From contig NZ_CP021059.1 in assembly GCF_002119805.1 (NCBI RefSeq), positions 1 through 64,000 of the forward strand: a stretch of 64,000 nucleotides of DNA. The letters are read 5' to 3'. The stretch comes from Macrococcoides canis (GTDB lineage: Bacteria; Bacillota; Bacilli; Staphylococcales; Staphylococcaceae). The notes under the pieces were generated by a model that did no database searches, was not told the origin of the DNA, and was given only the letters and a program-made list of their open reading frames with translations. This document shows positions 24,925-35,208 of this stretch, piece by piece (position 1 is the stretch's first letter; every line of letters begins with the position of its first letter). The position numbers and the translations under genes are program-made.

Positions 24925-25812
24925 TTAATGAATATCTCTCTTTTTAAATCTGCCGCCTTTAACTTCAGAGACATTTCCTATAGCAACAAATGCGCTATCA
25001 TCATAATGGTTTACAATATCTTTCAGTTTAAATTCTTCTAATCGCGTAATCACACAGAAGATGACTTTCTTGTTGTCACCAGTATAAGCTCCTTCTCCTT
25101 TTAAATAAGTAACGCCACGACCGAGACGATCATTAATTGCATCACCGATTTCTTCGTATTGATCGCTGATAATCCATACTGATTTTGATTCGTCGAGGCC
25201 TTGCTGGACAATATCGATGGTTTTAAATGCAATGAAGTAAGCGATGACTGAATACATGGCAGATTCCCAAGTAAATACAAATCCTGCAACGGTGTAAATA
25301 AAGAAGTTAATGACCATAACAATTTCACCTACTGAAAATGGTGTTTTATTGTTAATAAGTATAGCAAGTATCTCGGTCCCATCAAGAGAACCGCCGTAAC
25401 GGATAACGAGTCCGACACCGAGTCCTAGAATGACACCACCGAAGATAGTAACCAAGAATTTTTCATCTGCAAATGCAGGTACTGGATGCAATAGTGCTGT
25501 GCCAATAGATAGTACACCGATGCCGTATAGCGTAGAAAGTGCGAATGTTTTACCGATTTGTTTATAACCGAGGTAGAAAAAAGGGATATTTAATATGAAA
25601 ATAAAGAGTCCGATAGGTAATTTTAAGAAATGGCTCATCATGATGGATATACCAACGATACCACCATCCAAGAGTTTATTAGGTACGAGAAATAATTCAA
25701 GTGTAATGGCCATTAGGATCGCACCAATTGTAATGAACATAAACCGTTTTAATTTTTCTTTTAACGGGAGTTTTTTATGTGTTTTGATAGGTTTTGAGGA
25801 AGATATATCCAT
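24925..25812 (-). CDS. YitT-family membrane protein (DUF161/DUF2179)
   Basis: This protein of about 295 aa has five or six transmembrane helices in its first two thirds and a C-terminal DUF2179 domain (about residues 210-295, including GRGVTYLKGEGAYTG) that resembles small ligand-binding folds. This layout is the YitT/YqfU family, of unknown function. The frame opens with a GTG at 25821, but the ATG at 25812 has GGAG at correct spacing. It converges on purA across the nested-hairpin element. Confidence 0.85.
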   Translation of the reverse strand: MDISSSKPIKTHKKLPLKEKLKRFMFITIGAILMAITLELFLVPNKLLDGGIVGISIMMSHFLKLPIGLFIFILNIPFFYLGYKQIGKTFALSTLYGIGVLSIGTALLHPVPAFADEKFLVTIFGGVILGLGVGLVIRYGGSLDGTEILAILINNKTPFSVGEIVMVINFFIYTVAGFVFTWESAMYSVIAYFIAFKTIDIVQQGLDESKSVWIISDQYEEIGDAINDRLGRGVTYLKGEGAYTGDNKKVIFCVITRLEEFKLKDIVNHYDDSAFVAIGNVSEVKGGRFKKRDIH

Positions 25813-25933
25813 ATTGTGCACTCCAATCTAATATATATTAATAATTATACAGAAAAAATCACAATTTTTTTAAAAATATGCTTGATATTTATAAATTTAT
25901 CATGCTATAATCAATCTTGTGTTAAAAAAATAA

Positions 25934-26008
25934 GGCCCCTTGGTCAAGCGGTTAAGACACCGCCCTTTCACGGCGGTAACACGGGTTCGAATCCCGTAGG
26001 GGTCACCA
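25934..26008 (+). tRNA. tRNA-Glu (TTC)
   Basis: The cloverleaf starts GGCCCCT and closes with AGGGGTC plus discriminator A. The anticodon loop CTTTCAC gives TTC, and the T arm is CGGGTTCGAATCCCG. The CCA end is encoded at 26006-26008. It is followed after 24 bases by tRNA-Asp, the same pair found before walR in staphylococci. Confidence 0.97.
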
Positions 26009-26032
26009 TTTTTCAATTACATATTTATACAT

Positions 26033-26105
26033 GGTCCCGTGGTGTAGCGGTTAACATGCCTGCCTGTCACGCAGGAGATCGCGGGTTCGATTCCCGTCGG
26101 GACCG
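26033..26105 (+). tRNA. tRNA-Asp (GTC)
   Basis: The acceptor stem is GGTCCCG / CGGGACC with discriminator G. The anticodon loop CTGTCAC gives GTC, and the T arm is CGGGTTCGATTCCCG. The CCA end is not encoded, since GCT follows. Confidence 0.97.
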
Positions 26106-26110
26106 CTCAT

Positions 26111-26142
26111 AAGAAGATACGTTTACGTATCTTCTTTTTTTG
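26111..26142 (+). terminator. Terminator after the tRNA pair
   Basis: AAGAAGATACG / CGTATCTTCTT with a TTTA loop and a following T tract. Confidence 0.9.
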
Positions 26143-26231
26143 TACTTGTCAGCAGTATAGAAAAAGATATTAAACAGTGGTAAATTATAAGATAGATACT
26201 TATGAAAATTTTTATGAGATGAGGGAAATGT

Positions 26232-26933
26232 ATGTCGAGAAAAATCGTAGTAGTAGATGATGAAAAACCGATTGCAGATATATTAGAATTTAACTTAAAA
26301 AAAGAAGGTTATGACGTTCATGTCGCTTATGATGGTGATGACGCTGTAGAACTAATCTATGATATTCAGCCAGATATCGTGTTACTAGACATTATGCTAC
26401 CAGGTCGCGATGGTATGGAAGTTTGTCGTGAAGTGCGTAAGAAGTATGATATGCCGATTATTATGCTGACAGCTAAAGATTCTGAGATTGATAAAGTACT
26501 AGGCCTTGAACTTGGTGCAGATGACTACGTGACAAAGCCATTTTCTACACGTGAATTGATTGCACGAGTTAAAGCTAATTTGCGTCGTCATTATTCACAA
26601 ACGCAATCTGAAGAGAAAGAAGAATCAACAGATATCGTTATTAAAGATATTGTAGTTTATCCCGAAGCATATTCTATTAAAAAACGTGGTGTAGATATCG
26701 AACTTACACATCGTGAATTTGAACTGTTTCATTATTTAGCAAAGCATATTGGACAGGTCATGACACGTGAACATTTACTGCAGACAGTATGGGGCTATGA
26801 TTATTTTGGAGATGTAAGAACAGTAGATGTTACAATCAGACGTTTAAGAGAAAAGATTGAAGATGATGCAAGTCATCCTGAATATATTGTGACGCGTCGT
26901 GGTGTAGGATATTTCTTACAAACGCAGGAGTAA
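26232..26933 (+). CDS. walR: Response regulator WalR (YycF)
   Basis: This OmpR-family regulator of the essential WalRK system controls peptidoglycan hydrolases and cell-wall metabolism. The receiver domain has the acidic pocket VVVDDE, phospho-acceptor Asp53 in LLDIML and the conserved Lys in TKPFS. The C-terminal winged helix includes [13 protein letters not shown] and [14 protein letters not shown]. The 233-aa length is typical. walK begins four bases after the stop, and walRKHIJ form one operon. Confidence 0.99.
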   Translation: MSRKIVVVDDEKPIADILEFNLKKEGYDVHVAYDGDDAVELIYDIQPDIVLLDIMLPGRDGMEVCREVRKKYDMPIIMLTAKDSEIDKVLGLELGADDYVTKPFSTRELIARVKANLRRHYSQTQSEEKEESTDIVIKDIVVYPEAYSIKKRGVDIELTHREFELFHYLAKHIGQVMTREHLLQTVWGYDYFGDVRTVDVTIRRLREKIEDDASHPEYIVTRRGVGYFLQTQE

Positions 26934-26937
26934 AGGA

Positions 26938-28776
26938 ATGAAGGCAATCTATAAAAAACTTCAGTCGTTACATATAAAGCTCGTTGTTATTTACGTATTA
27001 TTAATTATTATTGGGATGCAGATTATCGGTCTGTATTTTACAAATAATCTCGAAAAAGAGCTAACAAAGAATTTTAAAACAAATATTAATCAGCAAATAA
27101 AGTCTATCAACTACGATATTAGGACTGTATATAATGAAAATAAATCTTCACCAAATAAAATACAAAAAGAAGTCCAGAAAGTCGTAGATGAATATGCATT
27201 AAGAACAGAAATAGATACGATTCGTTTTATTAACGATTCAGAAGTTATCCTTGCGACTAGCAACGATACAAGTAAAGAAAATATTAATCAGAAGATTAAT
27301 GATAAACAAATACAAAATTCTTTATCGCTTGGTAAAACAAATGATCGTATTAAGTTACGTGATGATCCTAGCGGTAAAGTGAGAGTTTGGGTAAAGAATT
27401 TTCCGATTAAAGATGACAACAAAATTCTTGGTGTAATTCATATAGAAGAGTCTATTGAGCCAGTATATGCACAGTTGATGAAAATCAATAGTATCTTTAT
27501 TATCGGTACTGGGCTGTCATTGTTAATTACAATTATTCTAGGCTTCTTTATCGCAAGAACAATCACTAAGCCGATTGCTGATATGCGTAATCAGGCACTA
27601 GAGATGTCTAAAGGGAACTATACAAATCGTGTTAAAGTATACGGAAATGATGAAATTGGTGAGCTTGCATTAACGTTTAACAACTTATCTAAGCGTGTGC
27701 AAGAAGCACAGGCAAATACAGAAAGTGAAAAGCGTAGACTTGATTCAGTAATCACGCACATGTCAGATGGCGTTATAGCGACAGATAGACGTGGTCGTGT
27801 ACGTATTGTTAATGAAATGGCGCTTAAGATGCTTGATATGAATAAAGATGATGTGGAAGGTCGCCATGTCCTGGATATCCTTGCGATTGATGCACATTAT
27901 TCATTGGATGAACTGCAGGATATTGCGGGTGGTATTATTATCGACATTAATGAAAAAGAGAAACTTATTGTAAGAGCATCATTTAGTACCATTATTCAGG
28001 ATACAGGATTTATTACGGGTTATATCGCAGTGCTGCATGATGTTACTGAACAACATCACGTTGAAAATGAACGACGTGAGTTCGTTGCGAATGTATCACA
28101 TGAATTACGTACGCCACTTACAAGTATGCGCAGTTATATTGAAGCATTAGAAGAAGGCGCATGGAAAGATGAAAATTTAGCACCACAATTTTTAAGTGTG
28201 ACACGAGAAGAAACGGATCGTATGATTCGATTAGTCAATGATTTACTTCAATTATCTAAGATGGATAATACGGATGATAATTTAAATAAAGAGTTGATTG
28301 ATTTTAACATGTTCATTCACAAAATTATCAATCGATTCGAGATGTCAGAAGGAAAGAATGCAACGTTCATACGTGATATACCTAAAAATGGCATATTCGT
28401 TGAAATCGATCCTGATAAGATGACACAAGTATTTGATAATGTAATTACGAATGCACTGAAATATTCTAAAGGAAGAAAGAAAGTTGAATTCCACGTGAAA
28501 CAAAATACGTTATTCAATCGTATGACGATACAAATTAAAGATAATGGTATCGGTATTCCTTTGAATAAAGTAGATAAAATCTTCGACCGATTCTTCCGTG
28601 TAGATAAAGCACGAACACGTAACATGGGTGGTACTGGACTAGGTCTTGCAATTAGTAAAGAAATTATTGAAGCCCATAACGGCAGAATATGGGCGAATAG
28701 TAAGGAAGGGTACGGCACTTCGGTGTATATAACGTTACCTTGCGAAGTGCTGGATGACGGTGAATGGGATGTATAA
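26938..28776 (+). CDS. walK: Sensor histidine kinase WalK (YycG)
   Basis: This is the membrane kinase partner of WalR. The order is transmembrane helix (about 13-32), extracytoplasmic PAS/Cache-like domain, second helix (about 183-204), HAMP, cytoplasmic PAS, HisKA with phospho-acceptor His in [12 protein letters not shown], and HATPase with NALKYS, DNGIGIP and [10 protein letters not shown]. The 612-aa length matches staphylococcal WalK. The walH frame overlaps its 3' end by a few bases. Confidence 0.99.
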   Translation: MKAIYKKLQSLHIKLVVIYVLLIIIGMQIIGLYFTNNLEKELTKNFKTNINQQIKSINYDIRTVYNENKSSPNKIQKEVQKVVDEYALRTEIDTIRFINDSEVILATSNDTSKENINQKINDKQIQNSLSLGKTNDRIKLRDDPSGKVRVWVKNFPIKDDNKILGVIHIEESIEPVYAQLMKINSIFIIGTGLSLLITIILGFFIARTITKPIADMRNQALEMSKGNYTNRVKVYGNDEIGELALTFNNLSKRVQEAQANTESEKRRLDSVITHMSDGVIATDRRGRVRIVNEMALKMLDMNKDDVEGRHVLDILAIDAHYSLDELQDIAGGIIIDINEKEKLIVRASFSTIIQDTGFITGYIAVLHDVTEQHHVENERREFVANVSHELRTPLTSMRSYIEALEEGAWKDENLAPQFLSVTREETDRMIRLVNDLLQLSKMDNTDDNLNKELIDFNMFIHKIINRFEMSEGKNATFIRDIPKNGIFVEIDPDKMTQVFDNVITNALKYSKGRKKVEFHVKQNTLFNRMTIQIKDNGIGIPLNKVDKIFDRFFRVDKARTRNMGGTGLGLAISKEIIEAHNGRIWANSKEGYGTSVYITLPCEVLDDGEWDV

Positions 28777-30082
28777 AAGCATATTTAAAGGTCTCACACT
28801 TTTAATCCTAGTTTTGATGAGCGTCGTATTGACATATAAAATATGGAACTTCAAACCAAATCTTGCAAATGTAGAAAGTTCGATTACTAAAAGTTCTACA
28901 GCATTAAGTCCTAAAAATTTAGACAATATTCATAGCGCTTTTTTGCCGTATCAAGTAGTAAGCTATACAAACAATCATATTCATGGTACGACAAACAAAG
29001 ATATTCTGCTGGAATATATCGATAGTTTATCTAATAAGAAAATAACTGCTATAAGTACAAAGCAACTCAATATCAATTATATGTCTAAAGGGATGAGAGA
29101 AAGATTTCTTATATTAGATTTTGCAAGTGACTTACCATTATCTATGTATTTATCGGATATTTTAGATAGCACTTTTAAAGGTGATGTTGATGAAACCTTT
29201 AATCGACTCATTGTGGACAGTCACTCAAAAGATAACTTAGTCCTGTATGTCATTACCAATCATCAGACAATGGTGGCAATTGAAATGGATGCTTCGAGCA
29301 ATACTTTTAATGAATTTGTTGAAGATAGTGAAAAGTCTATGGAATCCTATACAGGAATAATAACAAATGAACAATCGACAGATGAAAAGACGAGTATTTA
29401 TGTGCCGGAACAACCTTCAGAGACTAAAAGATATAGTTATCTCGCAGATGCGATTAATGTAGATGATATTAATAAAGCAGTACTTGGAGATAAAAATAGT
29501 ATAATCGAACGTAAAGATAAAAAAGACTCAAAAACATACAACTCTAATACGGGTATTGTTAAAGTAAAAAATGATGCAACGTATAAATTCAATAATTTAT
29601 CAGAAGTCAATCATGCGAAACCACGACCGTTTGATCATTTAATCAGCAGTTTCAATTTTATTAGTGAACATGGTGGATTTACTGATGATTATCGTTATTT
29701 TGATATAAAGCAGTCTGATAATGCGATTAGCTATCAAATGTTCTTTAAAGGATATCCTGTATTTCATGAAAATCATCTTAGTGAAATTGATATTGTGTGG
29801 GGAGATAAAGATGTTTATGAATATAAACGTGGTCTATATTCAACAAGCGTAGCCGTCCCTTCAACTAAAGATATTGCTAAACTTCCTTCTGCTGAAGAAG
29901 TCCGTTATAAACTCGCATCAAACCAGGAATATCATTTTGATCAAGTCAGTAATATGATGGTTGGCTTTAAAATGATCTATTCAGATCAGGATACGATTCA
30001 ATCTACATTATCTTTCGAGCCAGAGTGGTATGTGAAATATAATAACGAGTGGAGATTATATCAAGATGGGAGGCTCGTATAA
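28769..30082 (+). CDS. walH: WalRK accessory protein WalH (YycH)
   Basis: This membrane-anchored extracytoplasmic protein modulates WalK. One N-terminal helix ([19 protein letters not shown]) is followed by about 400 mostly extracellular residues. The frame is open from an ATG at 28754, but the ATG at 28769 gives the family start MYKSIFKG. It overlaps walK slightly and ends in TAATG shared with walI, so translation is likely coupled. Identity rests on position and the typical helix sequence. Confidence 0.93.
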   Translation: MYKSIFKGLTLLILVLMSVVLTYKIWNFKPNLANVESSITKSSTALSPKNLDNIHSAFLPYQVVSYTNNHIHGTTNKDILLEYIDSLSNKKITAISTKQLNINYMSKGMRERFLILDFASDLPLSMYLSDILDSTFKGDVDETFNRLIVDSHSKDNLVLYVITNHQTMVAIEMDASSNTFNEFVEDSEKSMESYTGIITNEQSTDEKTSIYVPEQPSETKRYSYLADAINVDDINKAVLGDKNSIIERKDKKDSKTYNSNTGIVKVKNDATYKFNNLSEVNHAKPRPFDHLISSFNFISEHGGFTDDYRYFDIKQSDNAISYQMFFKGYPVFHENHLSEIDIVWGDKDVYEYKRGLYSTSVAVPSTKDIAKLPSAEEVRYKLASNQEYHFDQVSNMMVGFKMIYSDQDTIQSTLSFEPEWYVKYNNEWRLYQDGRLV

Positions 30083-30873
30083 TGGATTGGAAGCACGCAA
30101 CTTCATTGTTTATATTTGTGTTTCTCATCATTAATATAGCATTAGGCTATATATACTATGAGAAAGTGCAACGTGCGAATATCGTAGAGGATACGAGCAG
30201 TGAAAAGTTAGACTTCAAAAAAGAAGGAATCAAATTAACGAAACTTCCTTCAGTCGAGAATGTACAGATGAATATCGTATCAGGTAAAAGTGCGGGATTC
30301 ACACAAAGTTCTTCTGATTTCGATAAAAAAAGTGAAGAACTGAGCACAGTGACAAAAGTAGAAGTTAAACCGGCAATTAAATTAACATCAATTCAAGAAG
30401 ATGATATCATAGAAGGACTTAAAAATTATTTAATTACTAAGATTGATAAAGGTAAAGAATATACTTTAAGTGGTATTGATCGTGCTAATAAGAAATTGTA
30501 TTTCGATCAGATGTACGGAGAATATCCAATATTAAATAATGATAAAGCACAAATAAAGTTTTCATATAACGAAAAGAATGAAGTAACATCATTTGAACAG
30601 ACATATTTAAAAGATATACAAGAAGGATTAGGAAAGAATAACGAGAAAAAGAAAGTGATACCAGCAAAAGAAGCACTTGAAGTACTCTATTACCAGACAA
30701 AGTTAGAACGTGGTGATGAAGTGATGAGTGTACGATTAGGGTATTACTCAATTGTACGTGAAGTAAGAGGACAAGTGCTCAAGCCAACATGGCAGATTGC
30801 TGTGAGAAAGATGGATGCATCAATTGAAACGTATTACGTCGATGCAGTAAATCCAGAACAACCAATATTGTAA
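30082..30873 (+). CDS. walI: WalRK accessory protein WalI (YycI)
   Basis: This is the second membrane-anchored partner of WalK, forming a complex with WalH. It has one N-terminal helix (FIFVFLIINIALGYIYY) and an extracytoplasmic domain ending in a YycI-type beta structure. The frame runs from 30049, but GGGAGG and the ATG at 30082, which overlaps the walH stop by one base, mark the start. The product is 263 aa. Confidence 0.94.
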   Translation: MDWKHATSLFIFVFLIINIALGYIYYEKVQRANIVEDTSSEKLDFKKEGIKLTKLPSVENVQMNIVSGKSAGFTQSSSDFDKKSEELSTVTKVEVKPAIKLTSIQEDDIIEGLKNYLITKIDKGKEYTLSGIDRANKKLYFDQMYGEYPILNNDKAQIKFSYNEKNEVTSFEQTYLKDIQEGLGKNNEKKKVIPAKEALEVLYYQTKLERGDEVMSVRLGYYSIVREVRGQVLKPTWQIAVRKMDASIETYYVDAVNPEQPIL

Positions 30874-30890
30874 GTTAAGTGAGTGATTTG

Positions 30891-31682
30891 ATGATTAATA
30901 TGTCAGTACTAGCAAGTGGCAGTACAGGAAATGCAATCTATGTGGAAAGTGAGAAAGGATCACTGCTTGTAGATGCAGGATTAACAGGTAAGAAAATAGA
31001 AGGATTGTTTGATCAGATTGATCGCAAAGTAGAAAATTTAAACGGGATACTCGTGACTCACGAACATATCGACCATATTAAAGGACTCGGTGTATTAGCA
31101 CGTAAATATAAGTTGCCAGTATACGCCAATGAGAAGACGTGGGAAAGAATTGAACATGCAGATAAAAATATACCAAGTGATCAGAAATTCATCTTTAACC
31201 CATATGAAACAAAGACCATTGCCGGAATGGATATCGAGTCATTCGGTGTATCACATGATGCAGTAGATCCTCAGTTCTACATCTTCAATAATAACTATAA
31301 GAAGCTTACAGTTATTACGGATACAGGATACGTGTCAGACCGTATGAAAGGTATGATTCATGGTAGTGACTGCTATGTGTTTGAAAGCAATCACGACGTA
31401 GATATGCTTCGTATGGGACGTTATCCATGGAAGACGAAACAACGTATATTAAGCGATATGGGGCATGTATCTAACGAAGATGCAGCTTATGCAATGCGTG
31501 ATGTGATTACTGGCAGCACAAAACGCATCTATCTTTCTCATTTGTCACAAGATAATAATATGAAAGAAATTGCGAGTATGAGTGTGAAGCAAATATTGAA
31601 TGCACATGATATTGATACAGATAATGAAGTGATGATTTGTGACACAGATAAAGCAGTTGCAACTCCGATTTATGAGATTTAA
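30891..31682 (+). CDS. walJ: Metallo-beta-lactamase-fold hydrolase WalJ (YycJ)
   Basis: This MBL-fold protein is encoded at the end of the wal operon and is thought to act in DNA metabolism as a nuclease-like enzyme. Metal ligands are visible in [11 protein letters not shown], and further on in DTGY and the C-terminal SHLSQDN. The start at ATG 30891 gives [18 protein letters not shown] at 30879 is an alternative that would add four residues. Confidence 0.94.
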   Translation: MINMSVLASGSTGNAIYVESEKGSLLVDAGLTGKKIEGLFDQIDRKVENLNGILVTHEHIDHIKGLGVLARKYKLPVYANEKTWERIEHADKNIPSDQKFIFNPYETKTIAGMDIESFGVSHDAVDPQFYIFNNNYKKLTVITDTGYVSDRMKGMIHGSDCYVFESNHDVDMLRMGRYPWKTKQRILSDMGHVSNEDAAYAMRDVITGSTKRIYLSHLSQDNNMKEIASMSVKQILNAHDIDTDNEVMICDTDKAVATPIYEI

Positions 31683-31689
31683 ATATTCA

Positions 31690-31910
31690 CATGTGTATAA
31701 GTGAGAGAAATTCACAAAATATGTGTATAACTATGGATAAATGTGTGGGTAACCGGTGAGTTATCCACAAAATCGAAAGGATGTTCGGTAAAACGAGCAT
31801 CTTTTTTATTTTTATTCATTGTAATTTTACGATTTTTATAGGAATGAATTAAAAAATGTGATTATAATAAGGTTGTGAAATGTGAATATGTGATTAACTT
31901 GTGGATAAGT
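31690..31910. promoter_or_regulatory. DnaA-box cluster between walJ and rlmH
   Basis: This 259-base gap contains TGTGTATAA at 31692-31700 and 31722-31730, TTATCCACA at 31761-31769, TGTGGATAA at 31900-31908 and one-mismatch copies at 31732-31740 and 31744-31752. All fit TTATNCACA or its complement. A weak hairpin terminator (GATGTTCG / CGAGCATC plus T run) at 31780-31807 ends the wal operon within the cluster. The density equals that at oriC. Confidence 0.75.
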
Positions 31911-31941
31911 AGGATAACTTTTATAAAAGGAATGAATAAAC

Positions 31942-32421
31942 ATGAAAATTACAGTGATAACTGTGGGTAAATTGAAAGAAAAGTACTGGAAAATGGCAGT
32001 AGATGAGTATGTGAAGCGACTTGGCGCATATGCGAAAATGGAACTGATTGAAGTGGCTGATGAGAAAGATTCGGATAATATGAGTGAAAAGGATATTGAG
32101 ATTGCGAAGAAGAAAGAAGCGGAGCGCATACTATCTAAAGTGAAAGATGACAGCTTTGTGTATACGTTGGAGATATTAGGCAAACAATTGGACTCTGTGC
32201 AGCTGTCGAAAGAAATGGAGCAGAAGATGAATACAGGTAAAAGCCACCTGACATTTATCATCGGAGGATCGAACGGCCTGCACCAATCCGTTATGGACCG
32301 CTCAAACTATGCCCTCTCATTCAGCAAGATGACCTTCCCGCATCAGATGATGAAAGTAATACTGCTGGAGCAGGTGTATAGAGGGTTTAGGATTATTAGG
32401 AATGAATCGTATCATAAGTGA
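31942..32421 (+). CDS. rlmH: 23S rRNA (pseudouridine1915-N3)-methyltransferase RlmH (OrfX)
   Basis: This SPOUT-class enzyme methylates pseudouridine 1915 in helix 69 of 23S rRNA. The 159-aa protein has [16 protein letters not shown] at the start, the knot motif FIIGGSNGL and the C-terminal [17 protein letters not shown]. Its last codons (TCG TAT CAT AAG TGA) form the left SCC attachment site, so insertion keeps the C-terminus intact. This is the universal SCC target gene. Confidence 0.99.
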   Translation: MKITVITVGKLKEKYWKMAVDEYVKRLGAYAKMELIEVADEKDSDNMSEKDIEIAKKKEAERILSKVKDDSFVYTLEILGKQLDSVQLSKEMEQKMNTGKSHLTFIIGGSNGLHQSVMDRSNYALSFSKMTFPHQMMKVILLEQVYRGFRIIRNESYHK

Positions 32422-32428
32422 TGAGGTT
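32410..32428 (+). repeat. SCC attachment site at the 3' end of rlmH
   Basis: TATCATAAGTGATGAGGTT matches the staphylococcal SCC att consensus and covers the rlmH stop codon. An almost identical direct copy, with C for A at one base, lies at 59311-59329. Confidence 0.93.
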
Positions 32429-32567
32429 ATTCATGTTGTACTCTAGTCTATAGGTTGTGATTATGTCTTAAATTTTATATTGTATAAAATATATCTGAAT
32501 TATTTAGTAATACTGTTATAATAAATATAAAATAGAAAATAATTTAGATTTGAAGCGAGGTTAAAGC

Positions 32568-33110
32568 ATGCAAAATTTAGATAGAATTTTATTACACTAT
32601 GAAGATAATTTTAGAAATAAAGTTTTTGATGAAGATAATCAAAAAATAGATATTTTAATGGATGTTTTTGGAATCACTGCTTCAGATAAAAAGGTTAATA
32701 AGCAATATTGGGGCAGACAGCTAGGCTTTATGTTTGAAAAGTTGGTCATTGAAGTATTTCAAAAACATGATAAAAACTTTAAAAAGGCAGAATCAGTGGG
32801 ATCTGATAAACCCTATGACTTGCAGAGTGATAATGATTTTATTGACACTAAATACAGAGTCGGATCTGGTGACTCTGGAACACTAAAAAAATTTAAAAGT
32901 TATGGTAAAGAGATGAAATCAGAAGGTAAAAATCCTGTAATTTTAATATTGAGAGAAGATAATCTTCCTTCAGCGGTAACTGCTCTTAAAAATGGCGAAT
33001 GGGATATATATATTGGTCAGGATTGTTTTGATTATATCTTTAAGAAAACAAATTTTGATTTGCAAGGCTATCTAATTAGTAAAAAAAATAAATATAATAT
33101 ACATATTTAG
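32568..33110 (+). CDS. Type II restriction endonuclease (possibly ApaLI-like)
   Basis: The 180-aa protein lies next to, and converges on, a DNA methyltransferase gene, the common layout of a Type II restriction-modification system. A PD-(D/E)XK-like core is visible: KPYDL, then IDTKYR about 10 residues later (D...D-x-K). The following GSGDSGTLKKF and ILILREDNLPSA recall the ApaLI-like restriction family (GTGCAC cutters), but I make this match from memory, so specificity is uncertain. A GCGAGG lies before the ATG. Low GC and the position at the SCC left end fit acquired cargo. Confidence 0.65.
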   Translation: MQNLDRILLHYEDNFRNKVFDEDNQKIDILMDVFGITASDKKVNKQYWGRQLGFMFEKLVIEVFQKHDKNFKKAESVGSDKPYDLQSDNDFIDTKYRVGSGDSGTLKKFKSYGKEMKSEGKNPVILILREDNLPSAVTALKNGEWDIYIGQDCFDYIFKKTNFDLQGYLISKKNKYNIHI

Positions 33111-33151
33111 AAGAACCTATCGATGAATCTAAGATTCATCGATAGGTTCTT
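33111..33151. terminator. Bidirectional terminator between restriction and methylase genes
   Basis: A near-continuous palindrome with 20-bp arms starting AAGAACCTATCG and ending CGATAGGTTCTT overlaps the end of the methyltransferase gene and serves both convergent genes. Confidence 0.85.
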
Positions 33152-34049
33152 AATTAAGTCTCTTATTTGCTATATCAATATACTCTTCGTTTAATTCTAT
33201 ACCAACATATTTTAACCCTAAATTTTTTGCGGCTAATAATGTAGTACCTGAACCACAAAATGGATCTAAGACTATATTTTCTTCTTTGATGGGGGTGGAG
33301 AGAGAAACTAATTTATTCATTAATTCCAAAGATTTCACTGTTGGATGCGTATTATAAACATCTTTTTTCTCTCTTTTATAATTTTCTATTATGTTTGACT
33401 GAAAAGAATCAGTGTCATGATTTTTAGTTTTAAATAATCCAACGCTATATAGCTGTAAAGTATTGATATAATTATTTATCAAGGGTTTTTGCAAAACGCA
33501 TACAGCTTCCCATTCATTTCTCAGAGCACTATGCCATCCCTTCCATTCTTCAGGGTTAGGATGATTTATTTTCTCAAGTTTTTTTTCTACATTTAATCCT
33601 TTTGGTATTCCGCTTGGTTTTTTGCATACAATAATATCTCTAGCATAAAAACCACTATTTTCTAATGCTACTTGGACATGAGAAATAGTTCTGGTCGAAT
33701 TAAAAACCATAATTATTGCACCCGGTTTTAAAACTCTAAAAAGTTCATTTCCCCATGCTTCAATCCATTTTTGATATTCTAAGATATTGTCTCTATTCTT
33801 TTTATACCATTTTTTATTTCGAGTTCCCCCAGCTAAACCACTACCATATGGTACATGATTAATTAAAGTTTTAGAATTGGGATTCTTGGTTCTTTCCATT
33901 CTTCTATTACTTTCTTCAGAATCCCATTTATGACCGATAAACTCGTAGTTGTATGGTGGATCTGTTACGCAAGAAGCAAAAAAATTTTCTGGAAATTTTT
34001 TCAAAATATCTATGCAATCTCCATGGTATATTTTGTTGATATTATTCAT
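33150..34049 (-). CDS. DNA methyltransferase of a Type II R-M system (beta class)
   Basis: This SAM-dependent amino-methyltransferase (299 aa) has the catalytic motif IV TDPPYNYEF near residue 33 ahead of the SAM-binding motif I DPFCGSGTTLLAAKNLG near residue 266. This order defines the beta group of N6-adenine or N4-cytosine methylases, and the DPPY form favours adenine. The variable target-recognition part lies between. It protects host DNA from the convergent endonuclease. The ATG is preceded by AAAGTAGGAT. Confidence 0.9.
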   Translation of the reverse strand: MNNINKIYHGDCIDILKKFPENFFASCVTDPPYNYEFIGHKWDSEESNRRMERTKNPNSKTLINHVPYGSGLAGGTRNKKWYKKNRDNILEYQKWIEAWGNELFRVLKPGAIIMVFNSTRTISHVQVALENSGFYARDIIVCKKPSGIPKGLNVEKKLEKINHPNPEEWKGWHSALRNEWEAVCVLQKPLINNYINTLQLYSVGLFKTKNHDTDSFQSNIIENYKREKKDVYNTHPTVKSLELMNKLVSLSTPIKEENIVLDPFCGSGTTLLAAKNLGLKYVGIELNEEYIDIANKRLN

Positions 34050-34112
34050 TTAAATCCTACTTTCTTTATTTATCTTGTTATTATATCATATGCTTTTTAA
34101 ATTTTTCTAAAT

Positions 34113-34499
34113 TTAAAAGAAGATTTCTATTGTTATTTCATCCATTGAAACAGATTGAATTAAGAATGAATCTCCATCCTTAATAATTATTGCTAGTTTA
34201 TTCTCCTGGATTAAATTTTGTATAGAATCTATAGTTTGTTGTAACTGTTTAATTACCGCTTCAGGTGACACACGAACAGTCTTCTTCTCATCGAAGCGTT
34301 CGTAGGTAATATTTTCTGGATCGTCAGCGTTATAGCCCACGATAAAACGAAATCTATTGCTATCATTAAGGACTTTTAACGCTTTATGCAACTCGTTGAT
34401 ATCTTGTTTTCCGATGTAACAACTGCCATAGTCTCTTAGGTCCTGGTTGAGTTTATAATCGATGTAGATAAGCTCTTTAATTCTATCAGCAAGTATCAT
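34113..34499 (-). CDS. Hypothetical protein, 128 aa
   Basis: I do not recognise this protein. It is soluble and acidic, with an N-terminal helical part (DRIKELIYIDYKLNQDL), a middle GKQDINELHKALKVL, and a C-terminal half that may form a coiled helix and a short beta hairpin ending in EITIEIFF. The frame extends to 34529, but CAGGAGG before the ATG at 34499 sets the start. A terminator for the upstream membrane operon separates it from that cluster, so it is probably its own unit on the - strand. Confidence 0.6.
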   Translation of the reverse strand: MILADRIKELIYIDYKLNQDLRDYGSCYIGKQDINELHKALKVLNDSNRFRFIVGYNADDPENITYERFDEKKTVRVSPEAVIKQLQQTIDSIQNLIQENKLAIIIKDGDSFLIQSVSMDEITIEIFF

Positions 34500-34619
34500 A
34501 AAGTGCCTCCTGATGATTGATATTGTCATTACTATTTTATAATGACATATACGTATTGTGGAAAATTATCCATGTAAATTTAGAATATTTACATATGATT
34601 AAAAAACTAAAAAAATGTA

Positions 34620-34657
34620 AAATACGCTCATCTCTGCAATTAGAGATGAGCGTATTT
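34620..34657 (-). terminator. Terminator of the WYL-membrane operon
   Basis: A 16-bp perfect stem AAATACGCTCATCTCT / AGAGATGAGCGTATTT with a six-base loop lies directly after the last gene of the operon (read on the - strand). Confidence 0.88.
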
Positions 34658-34658
34658 A

Positions 34659-34850
34659 TTATTTAACAACTTTGTCTTTTTTCTTCCAGCGTGGTGCTAA
34701 AAATCCAACATAGATAATTACAAACAGTAAGTATGACCAGAAGAGGATAGTTATGAATGAAAATCCAACCATCACTAATCCTATTTGTATTACGATAAAT
34801 ACGCAAAGGAATTGTAATAATAGTAATTGTATAATTTTAGATGCTGTCAT
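34659..34850 (-). CDS. Small membrane protein, 63 aa
   Basis: The protein has two hydrophobic helices (about residues 7-30 and 33-51) and a basic tail APRWKKKDKVVK, so the tail probably faces the cytoplasm. Its start lies two bases after the stop of the preceding membrane protein gene and it ends just before the operon terminator. I do not recognise a family. Confidence 0.65.
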   Translation of the reverse strand: MTASKIIQLLLLQFLCVFIVIQIGLVMVGFSFITILFWSYLLFVIIYVGFLAPRWKKKDKVVK

Positions 34851-34852
34851 TG

Positions 34853-35194
34853 TTATTCTCCTATCATATCGTTATAGCGCTCTTGTAATCTGCCGTCTAG
34901 TTCACGCATTTCTTTATTACTCATACCGTCTTGACCTGTAAGTAGAGAAATTGTCATGGATCCGTACATCATCGGTATCCATAGCAATAGCATCATAACG
35001 AATGTTAATGCTAGCACCGGGATAGTTTCCATATTTTTTAGTCCGTTAATGAATCCTTTACCATATTCAGCAGAATTCTTCTTTAAGTCTTTATCCTGTG
35101 ATAATTGTTTTCCTTTTGCATAATATGTTTTTGCTTTTTCATCTAATTTAGCTTCACGAATTTTATCCTTAGCAATCTTTTTATAATCTGCCAC
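34853..35194 (-). CDS. Membrane protein, 113 aa, WYL operon
   Basis: A basic, helical N-terminal half (about 1-50, rich in K, D and A, with YYAKGKQLSQDKDLKK) leads into one or two hydrophobic helices (about 57-85, IPVLALTFVMMLLLWIPMMY), then a polar tail ending ELDGRLQERYNDMIGE. A strong AGGAGG precedes the ATG. It lies in a compact run with genes of similar size, two bases before the 63-aa membrane gene. Function is unknown. Confidence 0.65.
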   Translation of the reverse strand: MADYKKIAKDKIREAKLDEKAKTYYAKGKQLSQDKDLKKNSAEYGKGFINGLKNMETIPVLALTFVMMLLLWIPMMYGSMTISLLTGQDGMSNKEMRELDGRLQERYNDMIGE

Positions 35195-35208
35195 GGTGTT
35201 TCCTCCTG

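Noticed and set aside
25816-26112. 98-aa open frame across the tRNA genes
   Set aside because: It translates through tRNA-Glu and tRNA-Asp; the tRNA structures explain the sequence.
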